A DNA stretch of 64,000 nucleotides from Mesobacterium pallidum (lineage in GTDB: Bacteria; Pseudomonadota; Alphaproteobacteria; Rhodobacterales; Rhodobacteraceae), in contig NZ_JAIMID010000004.1 in assembly GCF_019966535.1 (NCBI RefSeq), positions 1 through 64,000 on the forward strand, in the 5' to 3' direction. Positions 24,198 to 34,424 of the stretch are shown here, one piece after another. Within the stretch, counting starts at the first letter, position 1, and every line of letters begins with the position of its first letter. The notes under the pieces were generated by a model. The model did no database searches. It had not been told where the DNA came from and saw only the letters and a program-made list of their open reading frames with translations. The translations under genes and the position numbers were made by a program.

Positions 24198-25721
24198 ATG
24201 GCCATGACGGACGAGACCCAGGTCAAGGAAGGCGTCGACCAGCAGACGGTGGATGCCGTGCGCGAGGTCGGCGGCAAGTACAAGTACGGCTGGGAAACCG
24301 AGATCGAGATGGATTACGCCCCCAAGGGCCTGACCCCCGATATCGTGCGCCTCATCTCGCAGAAGAACGAAGAGCCCCAGTGGATGACCGACTGGCGCCT
24401 GCAGGCGCTGGAGCGCTGGGTCAAGATGGAAGAGCCCGACTGGGCCATGGTCGATTACCCCGAGATCGATTTCCAGGACCAGTATTACTACGCCCGTCCC
24501 AAGAGCATGGAAGTGAGGCCCAAGTCCCTGGACGAGGTCGACCCCAAGCTGCTGGCGACCTATGAAAAGCTGGGCATCCCGCTGAAGGAACAGATGATCC
24601 TGGCCGGGGTCGAGGGCGCCGAGGACATGCCGGCCGAGGGCCGCAAGGTGGCCGTGGACGCGGTGTTCGACTCTGTCAGCGTCGGCACCACCTTCCAGAA
24701 GGAGCTGAAGGCCGCGGGCGTCATCTTCTGCTCGATCTCCGAGGCGATCCGCGAACACCCCGAGCTGGTGCGCAAGTACCTCGGGAGCGTCGTGCCCGCG
24801 TCGGACAATTTCTATGCCACGCTGAATACGGCCGTGTTCAGCGACGGATCGTTCGTCTACGTTCCGCCGGGCGTGCGCTGCCCGATGGAGCTGTCGACCT
24901 ATTTCCGCATCAACGCCGAGAACACCGGCCAGTTCGAACGCACGCTGATCATCGCCGACAAGGGCTCTTACGTCAGCTACCTTGAGGGCTGCACGGCGCC
25001 CCAGCGCGACAAGTCGCAGCTGCACGCCGCCGTGGTCGAGATCATCATCGAGGAAGATGCCGAGGTGAAATACTCGACCGTCCAGAACTGGTATCCGGGC
25101 GACGAGAACGGCAAGGGCGGGATCTACAACTTTGTCACCAAGCGCGCCGATTGTCGGGGCGACCGGGCCAAGGTGATGTGGACGCAGGTCGAAACCGGCT
25201 CGGCCGTGACCTGGAAGTATCCCAGCTGCATCCTGCGCGGCGACGACAGCCAGGGCGAGTTCTACTCCATCGCCATTGCCAACAATTACCAGCAGGCCGA
25301 TACCGGCACCAAGATGGTCCACCTGGGCAAGAACACCAAGAGCCGGATCGTGTCCAAGGGGATAAGCGCGGGCCATGCGCAGAACACCTATCGCGGGCTC
25401 GTGTCGATGCATCCCAAGGCCAAGAACGGGCGCAACTACACCCAGTGCGACAGCCTGCTGATCGGCGACAAATGCGGGGCCCACACGGTGCCTTATATCG
25501 AGGTGCGCAACAACTCGTCCCGCGTCGAGCACGAGGCGACGACCTCCAAGGTCGACGACGACCAGCTCTTCTACTGCCGCCAGCGCGGCATGGATGAGGA
25601 AGAGGCGGTTGCGCTGGTCGTGAACGGCTTCTGCAAAGACGTGCTGCAGGCGCTGCCGATGGAATTCGCCATGGAGGCGCAGCAGCTTGTGGCGATCAGC
25701 CTCGAAGGCTCGGTGGGCTGA
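24198..25721 (+). CDS. sufB: Fe-S scaffold complex subunit SufB
   Basis: SufB is the sulfur-accepting scaffold subunit of the SufBC2D complex that builds iron-sulfur clusters. It has 507 residues. Recognisable family segments are [75 protein letters not shown] and the C-terminal [14 protein letters not shown]. Conserved cysteines are retained in GCTAP and CRQRG. The start is ATG at 24198, with GAGGAAAGGA upstream; an in-frame extension of 72 codons has no support. The 160-bp upstream gap contains a small GGGGC/GCCCC hairpin. Confidence 0.97.
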   Translation: MAMTDETQVKEGVDQQTVDAVREVGGKYKYGWETEIEMDYAPKGLTPDIVRLISQKNEEPQWMTDWRLQALERWVKMEEPDWAMVDYPEIDFQDQYYYARPKSMEVRPKSLDEVDPKLLATYEKLGIPLKEQMILAGVEGAEDMPAEGRKVAVDAVFDSVSVGTTFQKELKAAGVIFCSISEAIREHPELVRKYLGSVVPASDNFYATLNTAVFSDGSFVYVPPGVRCPMELSTYFRINAENTGQFERTLIIADKGSYVSYLEGCTAPQRDKSQLHAAVVEIIIEEDAEVKYSTVQNWYPGDENGKGGIYNFVTKRADCRGDRAKVMWTQVETGSAVTWKYPSCILRGDDSQGEFYSIAIANNYQQADTGTKMVHLGKNTKSRIVSKGISAGHAQNTYRGLVSMHPKAKNGRNYTQCDSLLIGDKCGAHTVPYIEVRNNSSRVEHEATTSKVDDDQLFYCRQRGMDEEEAVALVVNGFCKDVLQALPMEFAMEAQQLVAISLEGSVG

Positions 25722-25734
25722 CAAGGGGCTTCCC

Positions 25735-26532
25735 ATGACGGGTGCGATGGATCTTCCCCTGACCCAGAAGACGGGGCCGGATTACTTTGACCTGCGCGAG
25801 ACGCTTGGCCGTCTGGCGCAGGGCGCAGCCGTGGAATTTCCCCCCATGAACGTCGTCCGCGCGCGGATCGAGGAGCGGGACGTCACCTTTTGCTGCAACA
25901 TGCACCGTGACCCGATCCAGAAGAAGCACCGGGCGGGCACGTTCTTCGAGGCCGAGGAACTGTCACAGCTGCGGGGCCTGTTGCCGCGCGGGATGCGGAT
26001 GCTGGACGTGGGCGCGAATGTGGGCAACCATGCGCTGTTCTTCGCCCTTTTCCACGGCGCGACACGCATCGTGGTGATCGAACCCAACCCGCTCGCCTTG
26101 GCGCCGCTGGTCGCCAACATCGTCATGAACGGGGTTCAGGACGTGGTGGACATGTCGGCGCTGGGGATCGGATTGTCGAACACCTCGGAAGGGGGCTTCG
26201 GCATGAAGCGGCATGACCGCAACCTGGGCGCCACGCGGATGCGGCCGGGCAAGGGCGATCTGCAGGTGCATGCGGGGGACGACCTCTTTGACGGCGAGGA
26301 CTTCGATTTCATCAAGATCGACGTCGAAGGGATGGAGATGAAGGTGCTCGCCGGGCTCGAGAAGACGATCCAGCGCTGCAAGCCCATGATGTTCATCGAG
26401 GTGGACGACGACAACGCCGAGGCGTTCAGCGTCTGGCTTTCCGAGGCCGGCTACCGCACCCGCAGCCAATTGCGCCATTACGGCGTGAACGAAAACTACC
26501 TGATCGAACCGATCCCGGAGGACGCGACATGA
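25735..26532 (+). CDS. FkbM-family SAM methyltransferase
   Basis: This encodes 265 residues. The SAM-binding motif I is [16 protein letters not shown] and motif II is [33 protein letters not shown] is the FkbM hallmark. FkbM proteins O-methylate sugars, lipids or natural products; the substrate here is unknown. It begins 13 bp after sufB and overlaps ybjQ by four bases (ATGA), so it is translated as part of the suf transcript. No known iron-sulfur role calls for such an enzyme, which makes its position notable. Confidence 0.88.
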   Translation: MTGAMDLPLTQKTGPDYFDLRETLGRLAQGAAVEFPPMNVVRARIEERDVTFCCNMHRDPIQKKHRAGTFFEAEELSQLRGLLPRGMRMLDVGANVGNHALFFALFHGATRIVVIEPNPLALAPLVANIVMNGVQDVVDMSALGIGLSNTSEGGFGMKRHDRNLGATRMRPGKGDLQVHAGDDLFDGEDFDFIKIDVEGMEMKVLAGLEKTIQRCKPMMFIEVDDDNAEAFSVWLSEAGYRTRSQLRHYGVNENYLIEPIPEDAT

Positions 26533-26843
26533 TCCTGACGACGACCCACAACGTAGAAGGTCGCAAGATCGCCACCTACCACGGCATCGCGGTGGGCGAG
26601 GCGATCATGGGGGCCAACGTGGTGCGCGACTTCTTTGCCGGGATCACGGACATCATCGGCGGCCGCTCGGGCGCCTATGAAAGCAAGCTGCAGGACGCGC
26701 GCGACACCGCCATGCGCGAGCTGGAACAGCGGGCCGCGGCGATGGGGGCCAATGCCGTCGTCGGCGTTGACCTGGATTACGAGGTGGTCGGGGATTCGAT
26801 GTTGATGGTGTCCGTCAGTGGCACCGCCGTCACCCTGGCCTGA
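26529..26843 (+). CDS. YbjQ family (UPF0145) protein
   Basis: This encodes 104 residues beginning [19 protein letters not shown], with [21 protein letters not shown] and [15 protein letters not shown] as family marks. YbjQ proteins form pentameric rings and are described as putative heavy-metal-binding domains; the function is not established. It overlaps the FkbM gene by four bases and lies 44 bp before sufC, within the suf operon. Its metal-binding reputation would fit an iron-sulfur context, but that is inference. Confidence 0.88.
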   Translation: MILTTTHNVEGRKIATYHGIAVGEAIMGANVVRDFFAGITDIIGGRSGAYESKLQDARDTAMRELEQRAAAMGANAVVGVDLDYEVVGDSMLMVSVSGTAVTLA

Positions 26844-26887
26844 GAGATAAAAGGGGCCTGGCCCCCGCGCGATAAAGGACGAGATAC

Positions 26888-27643
26888 ATGTTGGAAATCA
26901 AGAACCTGCACGTCAAACTTGAAGAAGAAGACAAGCAGATCCTCAATGGTGTGAACCTGACGGTCGAGGCCGGCAAGGTTCATGCCATCATGGGCCCCAA
27001 CGGGTCGGGCAAGTCGACGCTGAGCTACGTGCTGTCGGGCCGCGACGGCTACGAGGTGACCGAGGGCAGCGCGACGCTGGAAGGCGAAGACCTGCTGGCG
27101 ATGGAAGTCGAGGAGCGCGCCGCCGCCGGCATGTTCCTGGCGTTCCAGTACCCGGTCGAGATCCCCGGCGTCGGCAATATGACCTTCCTGCGGACAGCCG
27201 TGAACGCGCAGCGCAAGGCGCGCGGGCAGGAGGAGATGTCGGCGACCGAGTTCCTCAAGGTCGTGCGCGAAAAGGCCAAGACGCTCAAGATCGACGCGGA
27301 CATGCTCAAGCGCCCCGTGAACGTCGGTTTCTCGGGCGGCGAGAAAAAGCGCAACGAGATCCTGCAGATGGCCATGCTCGAGCCCAAGATGTGCATCCTG
27401 GACGAGACGGATTCCGGCCTTGACGTGGACGCGATGAAGCTGGTCAGCGATGGCGTGAACGCGCTGCGCGACGAGGGCCGGGGCTTCCTTGTCATCACGC
27501 ACTACCAGCGCCTGCTCGACCACATCAAGCCGGACGTGGTGCACATCATGGCGAACGGCCGGATCATCAAGACCGGCGGGCCAGAGCTGGCGCTTGAGGT
27601 TGAGCACAACGGGTATGCCGACATCCTGGCGGAGACCGCGTGA
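26888..27643 (+). CDS. sufC: Suf complex ATPase SufC
   Basis: This is the ABC-type ATPase of the SufBC2D scaffold. It has 251 residues. Walker A is MGPNGSGKST (about residues 36-45), the signature motif is NVGFSGGEKKRNEIL, and Walker B is MCILDETDSGLDVDA, where the SufC-typical ETDSGLD replaces the transporter DEPTSALD. The H-loop is VITHYQRLL. The start follows AAAGGACGAG. Its stop codon overlaps the sufD start by one base. Confidence 0.97.
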   Translation: MLEIKNLHVKLEEEDKQILNGVNLTVEAGKVHAIMGPNGSGKSTLSYVLSGRDGYEVTEGSATLEGEDLLAMEVEERAAAGMFLAFQYPVEIPGVGNMTFLRTAVNAQRKARGQEEMSATEFLKVVREKAKTLKIDADMLKRPVNVGFSGGEKKRNEILQMAMLEPKMCILDETDSGLDVDAMKLVSDGVNALRDEGRGFLVITHYQRLLDHIKPDVVHIMANGRIIKTGGPELALEVEHNGYADILAETA

Positions 27644-28926
27644 TGGCCCTTCCCAAGCTGAAAGCGGACGCGACCGAGGCGCGGCTGGCAACGCTCGAGC
27701 TGCCGATCGGCGGCTGGACCGACACGGCCCGGCGAGAGGCGCTGGCCCGCGTGCAGGCGATGGGCCTGCCCGCGCGGCGCGACGAGTACTGGAAATACAC
27801 TCGCCCCGACACTCTGGTCGCCCCCGAGACGCCCGAGGCCCAGGTCTACGAGATGGATGAGCAGCTGCTCTTCGACGAGGTCGACCGCCTGTGCCTTGTC
27901 TTCGTGGACGGTGTCTTCGACGCCGAGGCCTCGGACGAGATCGCGGGCGAGGGGCTCGAGATCACGCGCCTGGCCGAGGTGGCCGGCGCAGATATCCATT
28001 GGGCGCAGGGCCTTTACGGCACGCTGGAAGCCGCCGGCCAGGTCCCGGTGCCGCGCACGCTGGCCGCGCTGAACACCGCCTTTGCCACCGACGGCGTGTT
28101 GATCCGCGTTACCGGCAAGGTCGAAAAGCCGATCCTGCTGCGCTACTTCCACCGTGCGACGACCTCGGACGCGATGCTGCACCACGTCATCAAGCTGGAA
28201 CCGGGCGCCCAGATGACGCTGCTGGAAAACGGCCCCGCCGCCGCGCGGTTCAACAAGGTGATGGAGGTCGAGGTCGCCAATGGCGCCACCTTCCACCATG
28301 TCCGCGCGCAGGGCCGCGACCACCAGCGCCGCGCCGCCACGCATATCTTTGCGCGGCTGGGTGCTGAATCGGTCTTCAAGTCCTTCACCTCGACCGCCAA
28401 CGGAGTGCTGACCCGCAACGAGGTCGTAGTCGAGTTCACCGGCGACGATGCCGTGGCCCATGTGGCCGGCGCCTGTGTCGGGGATGGCGATTTCCTGCAT
28501 GACGACACGGTGTTCATCACCCATGACGCGGTCGGTTGCGAAAGCCGGCAGGTGTTCAAGAAGGTGCTGCGCAACGGCGCCACGGGTGTCTTCCAGGGCA
28601 AGATCCTGGTCAAGGCGGGCGCGCAGAAGACCGACGGCTACCAGTTGAGCCAGTCGCTGCTGCTGGACGACGACAGCCAGTTCTATGCCAAGCCCGAGCT
28701 TGAGATCTACGCCGATGACGTGGCCTGTTCGCATGGCTCCACCTCGGGCGCGATCGACGAAACCGGCCTCTTCTACCTGCGCTCGCGCGGGGTGCCTGAG
28801 GGGCTGGCGACCGACCTGCTGACGCTCGCCTTCCTCGCTGAAGCGGTGCAGGAGATCGAGGACGAACGCCTGCAGGAATGCATCAACACCCGCCTCAGCG
28901 AGTGGCTGGAGCGGCGTCGGGGCTGA
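27643..28926 (+). CDS. sufD: Fe-S scaffold complex subunit SufD
   Basis: This is the SufB partner in the SufBC2D scaffold, needed for iron acquisition during cluster building. It has 427 residues. The N-terminal domain contains ARRDEYWKYTRPD. The beta-helix core includes LRYFHRATTSDAMLHHVI, and the C-terminal segment is CSHGSTSGAIDETGLFYLRSRG followed by FLAEAVQEI. The ATG at 27643 overlaps the sufC stop (TGATG); the GTG one codon earlier is an alternative. Coupling to the next gene is equally tight. Confidence 0.95.
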   Translation: MALPKLKADATEARLATLELPIGGWTDTARREALARVQAMGLPARRDEYWKYTRPDTLVAPETPEAQVYEMDEQLLFDEVDRLCLVFVDGVFDAEASDEIAGEGLEITRLAEVAGADIHWAQGLYGTLEAAGQVPVPRTLAALNTAFATDGVLIRVTGKVEKPILLRYFHRATTSDAMLHHVIKLEPGAQMTLLENGPAAARFNKVMEVEVANGATFHHVRAQGRDHQRRAATHIFARLGAESVFKSFTSTANGVLTRNEVVVEFTGDDAVAHVAGACVGDGDFLHDDTVFITHDAVGCESRQVFKKVLRNGATGVFQGKILVKAGAQKTDGYQLSQSLLLDDDSQFYAKPELEIYADDVACSHGSTSGAIDETGLFYLRSRGVPEGLATDLLTLAFLAEAVQEIEDERLQECINTRLSEWLERRRG

Positions 28927-29426
28927 TGTCTCTGACGCAGGATATCGCGGCCACCTGGCGGGGTCCCGGCCGGGTGGTTGCGCGTCTCATGACGCTCGAG
29001 GCGCGCGAAAGCCGCGCGCTTTACTTCCTGATGATGGCCAGCATCCTGCTGTTCGTGGCCCGCGCCCCGACCGAGGCGCGGATGGCGGCGCTGGACCCCG
29101 AGGGCCCGCCGCTTCCGGCGCGGCTGTTCTTTTCGGCGCTTGGCATCCTCGCCTTCGTGCCGATGCTGGCCTATGGCTTTGCGGCGCTGAGCCACGGCGT
29201 CGCGCGGCTGCTTGGTGCCGGGCAGGGCGGCTTTTCCGGCGCGCGGCTCGCGCTCTTCTGGGCGCTCCTGGCGATCTCTCCGCTCACGCTGCTGATGGGG
29301 CTGGTCGCGGGCCTTGTGGGCCAGGGGATGGAGCTGTCTCTGTTGCTTTACGCCTGGCTGGGCGTCTTCGCCTGGTTCTGGATTGGCGGCCTTCGGGCCA
29401 CGAACGCGGTGGGGCAGGCGGCATGA
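28926..29426 (+). CDS. Membrane protein in the suf operon (YIP1-like partner)
   Basis: This encodes 166 residues with about four membrane segments (LYFLMMASILLFVARA; LFFSALGILAFVPMLAYGF; LALFWALLAISPLTLLMGLV; LLLYAWLGVFAWFWIGGL). It starts one base inside the sufD stop and overlaps the next membrane-protein gene by four bases. It resembles a reduced version of the following YIP1-type protein, so the two may form a hetero-oligomer. The role is unknown. Conservation of such a pair between sufD and sufS in Rhodobacteraceae is my recollection. Confidence 0.75.
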   Translation: MSLTQDIAATWRGPGRVVARLMTLEARESRALYFLMMASILLFVARAPTEARMAALDPEGPPLPARLFFSALGILAFVPMLAYGFAALSHGVARLLGAGQGGFSGARLALFWALLAISPLTLLMGLVAGLVGQGMELSLLLYAWLGVFAWFWIGGLRATNAVGQAA

Positions 29427-30001
29427 ACGCGGTTCAGGACTGGGTGCAGCTGGCGATCCGCAGCATTGCCGACCCGCGCGCGGCGGGGGCCGAGGTCAAG
29501 CACCTGCCGTCCGCGCTGACATGGCCGGCCTTCTGGCTGGTCGCGATCCTGGGCGGCGTGTCCACCCAGCTCAGCCTGTATCTCACCCCGATCGAGGGCT
29601 TCCCGACCCTTGGCGGCCCCGTTGGCTTTGTCGCCTTTGTCGCGGCGGGCATGATGGGGCTGGTTGCCGCCTTCACCGCCTCCGGGCGGCTTTTCGGCGG
29701 CACCGGCACGTTCGAGCAGTTGCTGGCCGTGGTCACCTGGATGCAGGGCCTGCGCGTCACCGCGCAGATCACGCTGCTGATCGGCAGCCTCGTGCTGGGC
29801 GACGCCTTTGCCTTTCTTGTGGGGGTCCTTGTCATGCTGATCGGCGTATGGGTCGCCGTGAACTTCGTCGCCGCGGTGCACGAGATCGAGCCGGTCCCGG
29901 CCCTGATCGCCGTGGTGCTGGGTGGCATCGCCGTTGCCATCCTTCTGTCTTTCCTCTGGTCGCTTGCCGCGCCGCAAATGTCGGAGCTTCCCCTTGCTTG
30001 A
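29423..30001 (+). CDS. YIP1-family membrane protein in the suf operon
   Basis: This encodes 192 residues. A soluble N-terminal helix (MNAVQDWVQLAIRSIADPRA) typical of bacterial YIP1-domain proteins precedes five hydrophobic segments, including ALTWPAFWLVAILGGVSTQL and TFEQLLAVVTWMQGLRVTAQ. The function of bacterial YIP1 proteins is unknown. It overlaps its upstream neighbour by four bases and the sufS start by eight, so all three are translationally coupled. Confidence 0.8.
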   Translation: MNAVQDWVQLAIRSIADPRAAGAEVKHLPSALTWPAFWLVAILGGVSTQLSLYLTPIEGFPTLGGPVGFVAFVAAGMMGLVAAFTASGRLFGGTGTFEQLLAVVTWMQGLRVTAQITLLIGSLVLGDAFAFLVGVLVMLIGVWVAVNFVAAVHEIEPVPALIAVVLGGIAVAILLSFLWSLAAPQMSELPLA

Positions 30002-31214
30002 CGTCGAAAAGATCCGCGCCGATTTCCCGATCCTGTCGCGCGAGGTGAACGGCAAGCCGCTGGTTTACCTCGACAATGGCGCCTCGGCGCAGAAGCCGCA
30101 GGTGGTGATCGACGCGATCACGCAAGCCTATTCGCAGGAATATGCCAACGTGCACCGCGGCCTGCATTTCCTGTCGAACCTCGCCACCGAGAAATACGAG
30201 GGCACGCGCGCGATCATCGCCCGGTTCCTTGGCGTTCGGGATGAGGACGAGATCGTGATGAACTCGGGCACGACCGAGGGGATCAACACGGTCGCCTATG
30301 GCTGGGCAATGCCGCGCATGGAAGCCGGCGACGAGATCGTGCTGTCGGTGATGGAGCATCACGCCAACATCGTCCCCTGGCACTTCCTGCGCGAACGGCA
30401 GGGCGTGGTGCTGAAATGGGTGGATGTGGACGCCAACGGCGATCTCGACCCGCAGAAGGTGATCGACGCCATCGGGCCCAGGACCAAGCTCGTCGCCGTC
30501 ACGCAGCTGTCGAACGTGCTGGGCACTGTGGTGGACGTCAAGGCGATCTGTGATGGTGCGCGGGCCAAGGGCGTGCCGGTGCTGGTCGACGGCAGCCAGG
30601 GCGCCGTGCACATGCCGGTCAACGTCAAGGAAATCGGCTGCGATTTCTACGCCATCACCGGCCACAAGCTTTATGGCCCCTCGGGTTCGGGCGCGATCTA
30701 CATCGCCAAGGAGCGGATGGCCGAGATGCGCCCCTTCATGGGGGGCGGCGACATGATCCGCGAGGTGACCAAGGATGCCGTCACCTACAACGACCCGCCG
30801 ATGAAGTTCGAGGCGGGCACCCCCGGCATCGTGCAGACCATCGGCCTTGGCGTTGCGCTCGAGTACATGATGGAGGTGGGGATGGACAACATCGCCGCCC
30901 ACGAGACGCGCCTGCGCGACTATGCCCGCACCCGGCTGGACGGGCTCAACTGGCTGAACGTGCAGGGGAAATCCGCGACCAAGGCGGCGATCTTCAGCTT
31001 CACGCTGAACGGGGCGGCCCATGCGCATGACATCTCGACCATCCTCGACAAGAAGGGGGTCGCGGTGCGCGCCGGCCACCATTGCGCCGGCCCGCTGATG
31101 GATCACCTCGGGGTCACGGCCACCTGCCGCGCGTCATTCGCGATGTACAACACCGAGGCCGAGGTCGACGTTCTAGTCGATGCGCTCGAACTGGCGCACG
31201 AGCTTTTCGGCTGA
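29994..31214 (+). CDS. sufS: Cysteine desulfurase SufS
   Basis: This group II PLP-dependent cysteine desulfurase supplies sulfur to SufB. It has about 406 residues. The PLP lysine is in ITGHKLYGPSGSG (near residue 225), and the persulfide cysteine is in RAGHHCAGPLMDH (near residue 363). The N-terminus reads LDVEKIRADFPIL, as in other SufS proteins. No upstream ATG fits, so a TTG start at 29994 with GGAG seven bases before it is the best choice; it overlaps the preceding gene. No SufE or SufU partner is encoded in this cluster. Confidence 0.95.
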   Translation: MLDVEKIRADFPILSREVNGKPLVYLDNGASAQKPQVVIDAITQAYSQEYANVHRGLHFLSNLATEKYEGTRAIIARFLGVRDEDEIVMNSGTTEGINTVAYGWAMPRMEAGDEIVLSVMEHHANIVPWHFLRERQGVVLKWVDVDANGDLDPQKVIDAIGPRTKLVAVTQLSNVLGTVVDVKAICDGARAKGVPVLVDGSQGAVHMPVNVKEIGCDFYAITGHKLYGPSGSGAIYIAKERMAEMRPFMGGGDMIREVTKDAVTYNDPPMKFEAGTPGIVQTIGLGVALEYMMEVGMDNIAAHETRLRDYARTRLDGLNWLNVQGKSATKAAIFSFTLNGAAHAHDISTILDKKGVAVRAGHHCAGPLMDHLGVTATCRASFAMYNTEAEVDVLVDALELAHELFG

Positions 31215-31358
31215 TCTTGCCTCCGTATGTCGGGGTCGGCGGCGCATCCCGGCAGAGCCGACTGCGGCGGCCCGGTGCCGCAGGGGGATCGCCACATCTT
31301 GCGCAAGGCGCTCACTTGGGATCAAAGTGTCGTCGCTGTGTTTCACGAAGGATTCCCC

Positions 31359-31598
31359 ATGTCGGACACCAAGGCCAGGATCTACGCCCTGCTCGAAAAG
31401 TATTCCAAGAAGGCCGGCCCGATCGCGCCGGACGACAAGATCTTTGGCGACGGGCTGAACATGGCCTCGATCTCGTTCACCGAATTCGTGCTTGAATTCG
31501 AAGACGAGTTCGGCGGCGAGGACCTGGTCGATGACCTCGGGGCCGACATCAAGACCGCCGGGCAGCTGGTGGACAAGCTGGCCAGCATGGTCGAGTGA
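31359..31598 (+). CDS. Acyl carrier protein-like protein
   Basis: This encodes 79 residues with the four-helix, acidic ACP character. The phosphopantetheine region aligns with the usual DSL motif as NMASISF: the attachment serine is kept (Ser37), but the preceding Asp is Ala and the Leu is Ile. FTEFVLEFEDEFG corresponds to the recognition helix. It follows sufS by 145 bp and ends at a strong terminator, closing the suf region. It may be a specialised carrier for a dedicated pathway or an unmodified ACP-fold protein. The start is ATG at 31359; a longer frame is unsupported. Confidence 0.82.
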   Translation: MSDTKARIYALLEKYSKKAGPIAPDDKIFGDGLNMASISFTEFVLEFEDEFGGEDLVDDLGADIKTAGQLVDKLASMVE

Positions 31599-31618
31599 AC
31601 GGTTTGGCGTGGAACCAG

Positions 31619-31647
31619 AAAGCCCCGGTCGTACTGCCGGGGCTTTT
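31619..31647 (+). terminator. Terminator closing the suf/ACP region
   Basis: The stem AGCCCCGG with CCGGGGCT and an eight-base loop are followed by TTTT, 20 bp after the ACP stop. Confidence 0.9.
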
Positions 31648-31725
31648 CAGTTCAGCGTGCATGCGAGGAACTCGGGCGCGCACGTAGCGGGTTAACGGCG
31701 TTGAGCTTTCTCGATCCGGCGGGGG

Positions 31726-32121
31726 TCAATCCGCGACCACGGCGTCCACTTCGATCTCAACAAGCCATTCGGGGTTCACAAAGCGATTGATTGCCATGAT
31801 CGTGTCAACCGGACGCGCATCGAGGCAGTAGAGTTTTCGCGCCTCTATGGCGTCTTTCCAGGTGTCGATGTCCGTCAGGATGACCCGTGTCCTGACGATG
31901 TCCTGTAAACCGGACCCGGCTAGTTCCAATGCGGTCTTGATGATCTCGAAGCATTGCTTCGTTTGCTTGAAAACATCCCCGACACCCACAGTTTGGCCGT
32001 TGGCGTCGACCGGCGCAGTGCCACCGACCGCGATGAAGTTTCCCACGCGGACAGCGCGGCTAAACCCCACGATACTCTCCATGGGGTTCCCGTTGGATAT
32101 CAGTGTACGTTCCTGTCCCAT
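31726..32121 (-). CDS. RidA/YjgF-family protein
   Basis: RidA proteins hydrolyse reactive enamine or imine intermediates to ammonia and keto acids. This has 131 residues. The conserved arginine of the active cleft is in IVRTRVILTDID, and the C-terminal block is PEWLVEIEVDAVV. The start is ATG at 32121, with GGAGGAG upstream. Codon use is more A/T-rich than in the neighbouring genes, hinting at separate ancestry. The two surrounding gaps (128 and 247 bp) hold no recognisable genes. Confidence 0.88.
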   Translation of the reverse strand: MGQERTLISNGNPMESIVGFSRAVRVGNFIAVGGTAPVDANGQTVGVGDVFKQTKQCFEIIKTALELAGSGLQDIVRTRVILTDIDTWKDAIEARKLYCLDARPVDTIMAINRFVNPEWLVEIEVDAVVAD

Positions 32122-32368
32122 GAAATCTCCTCCGGCACATCTTTCGGAGGAAGAGTATCATTTTGCAGCGTCCAAGTATTCATCCATGCAAACCTGTCGG
32201 CGGCAGCGTCGTCCGCGTGGCCGACATCCATGGCCAGCTGTCCGCGAGAATGCCCGGGCGAGCTGGCGCCCGACAGTGCGGTGTGCCTGCTTGGCCAAGA
32301 GCTCAAGGCTGACCCGTTTCCTGCGAAAGGGCGGCCCCGGCGCTATTCTGTAGCATGGGAACGAAGGG

Positions 32369-33925
<1,557 letters not shown>

Positions 33926-34101
33926 GGGTCTGTTCCTTCGTGCCGGCCGGCTGTCTTTGCGTCACGCTACCCTGCGCGGCGGTCCTTGTCATGCGTCAGT
34001 TCGGGTCCGGGCCGAAGTTTGCACCCCCCTGCCTTTTCACGCGCCACACAAGGCCGAAGGGGCTTGCATGCGCCAGATGGCTCTTGTACGAGGTCGCGCA
34101 G

Positions 34102-34178
<77 letters not shown>

Positions 34179-34292
34179 CCTTCTCATTGACAGGTCTCGG
34201 CGCTGCGTCTGGTTCATGCGCCCATGTGCGTAGGCCCGGCACTTCCGTTGCCGGGGCCAAAAGCTGCTATGCCGTGGTTCGGATACAGGAAC

Positions 34293-34311
34293 GGCCCGAC
34301 GAAATCGGGCC
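34293..34311 (+). terminator. Possible terminator downstream of tRNA-Arg
   Basis: The stem GGCCCGA with TCGGGCC and loop CGAAA are followed by TGTGTT. The rest of 34179-34424 shows no gene, only another G+C hairpin near 34374-34413 at the pepF end. Confidence 0.5.
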
Positions 34312-34424
34312 TGTGTTCGGTCAACGCGCTCGCGCATATCCCCGAGCGGTCGGCGGCAGCGGCGGTCGCATTCCTTGCTCCGCGCTCCGGGCGCATCGCC
34401 CGAAGGGCGGAGCAGGACGGTGGA

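Noticed and set aside
32100..32306. Minus-strand frame of 68 codons upstream of ridA
   Set aside because: It overlaps the ridA ribosome site and start, has no ribosome site of its own and no recognisable sequence.
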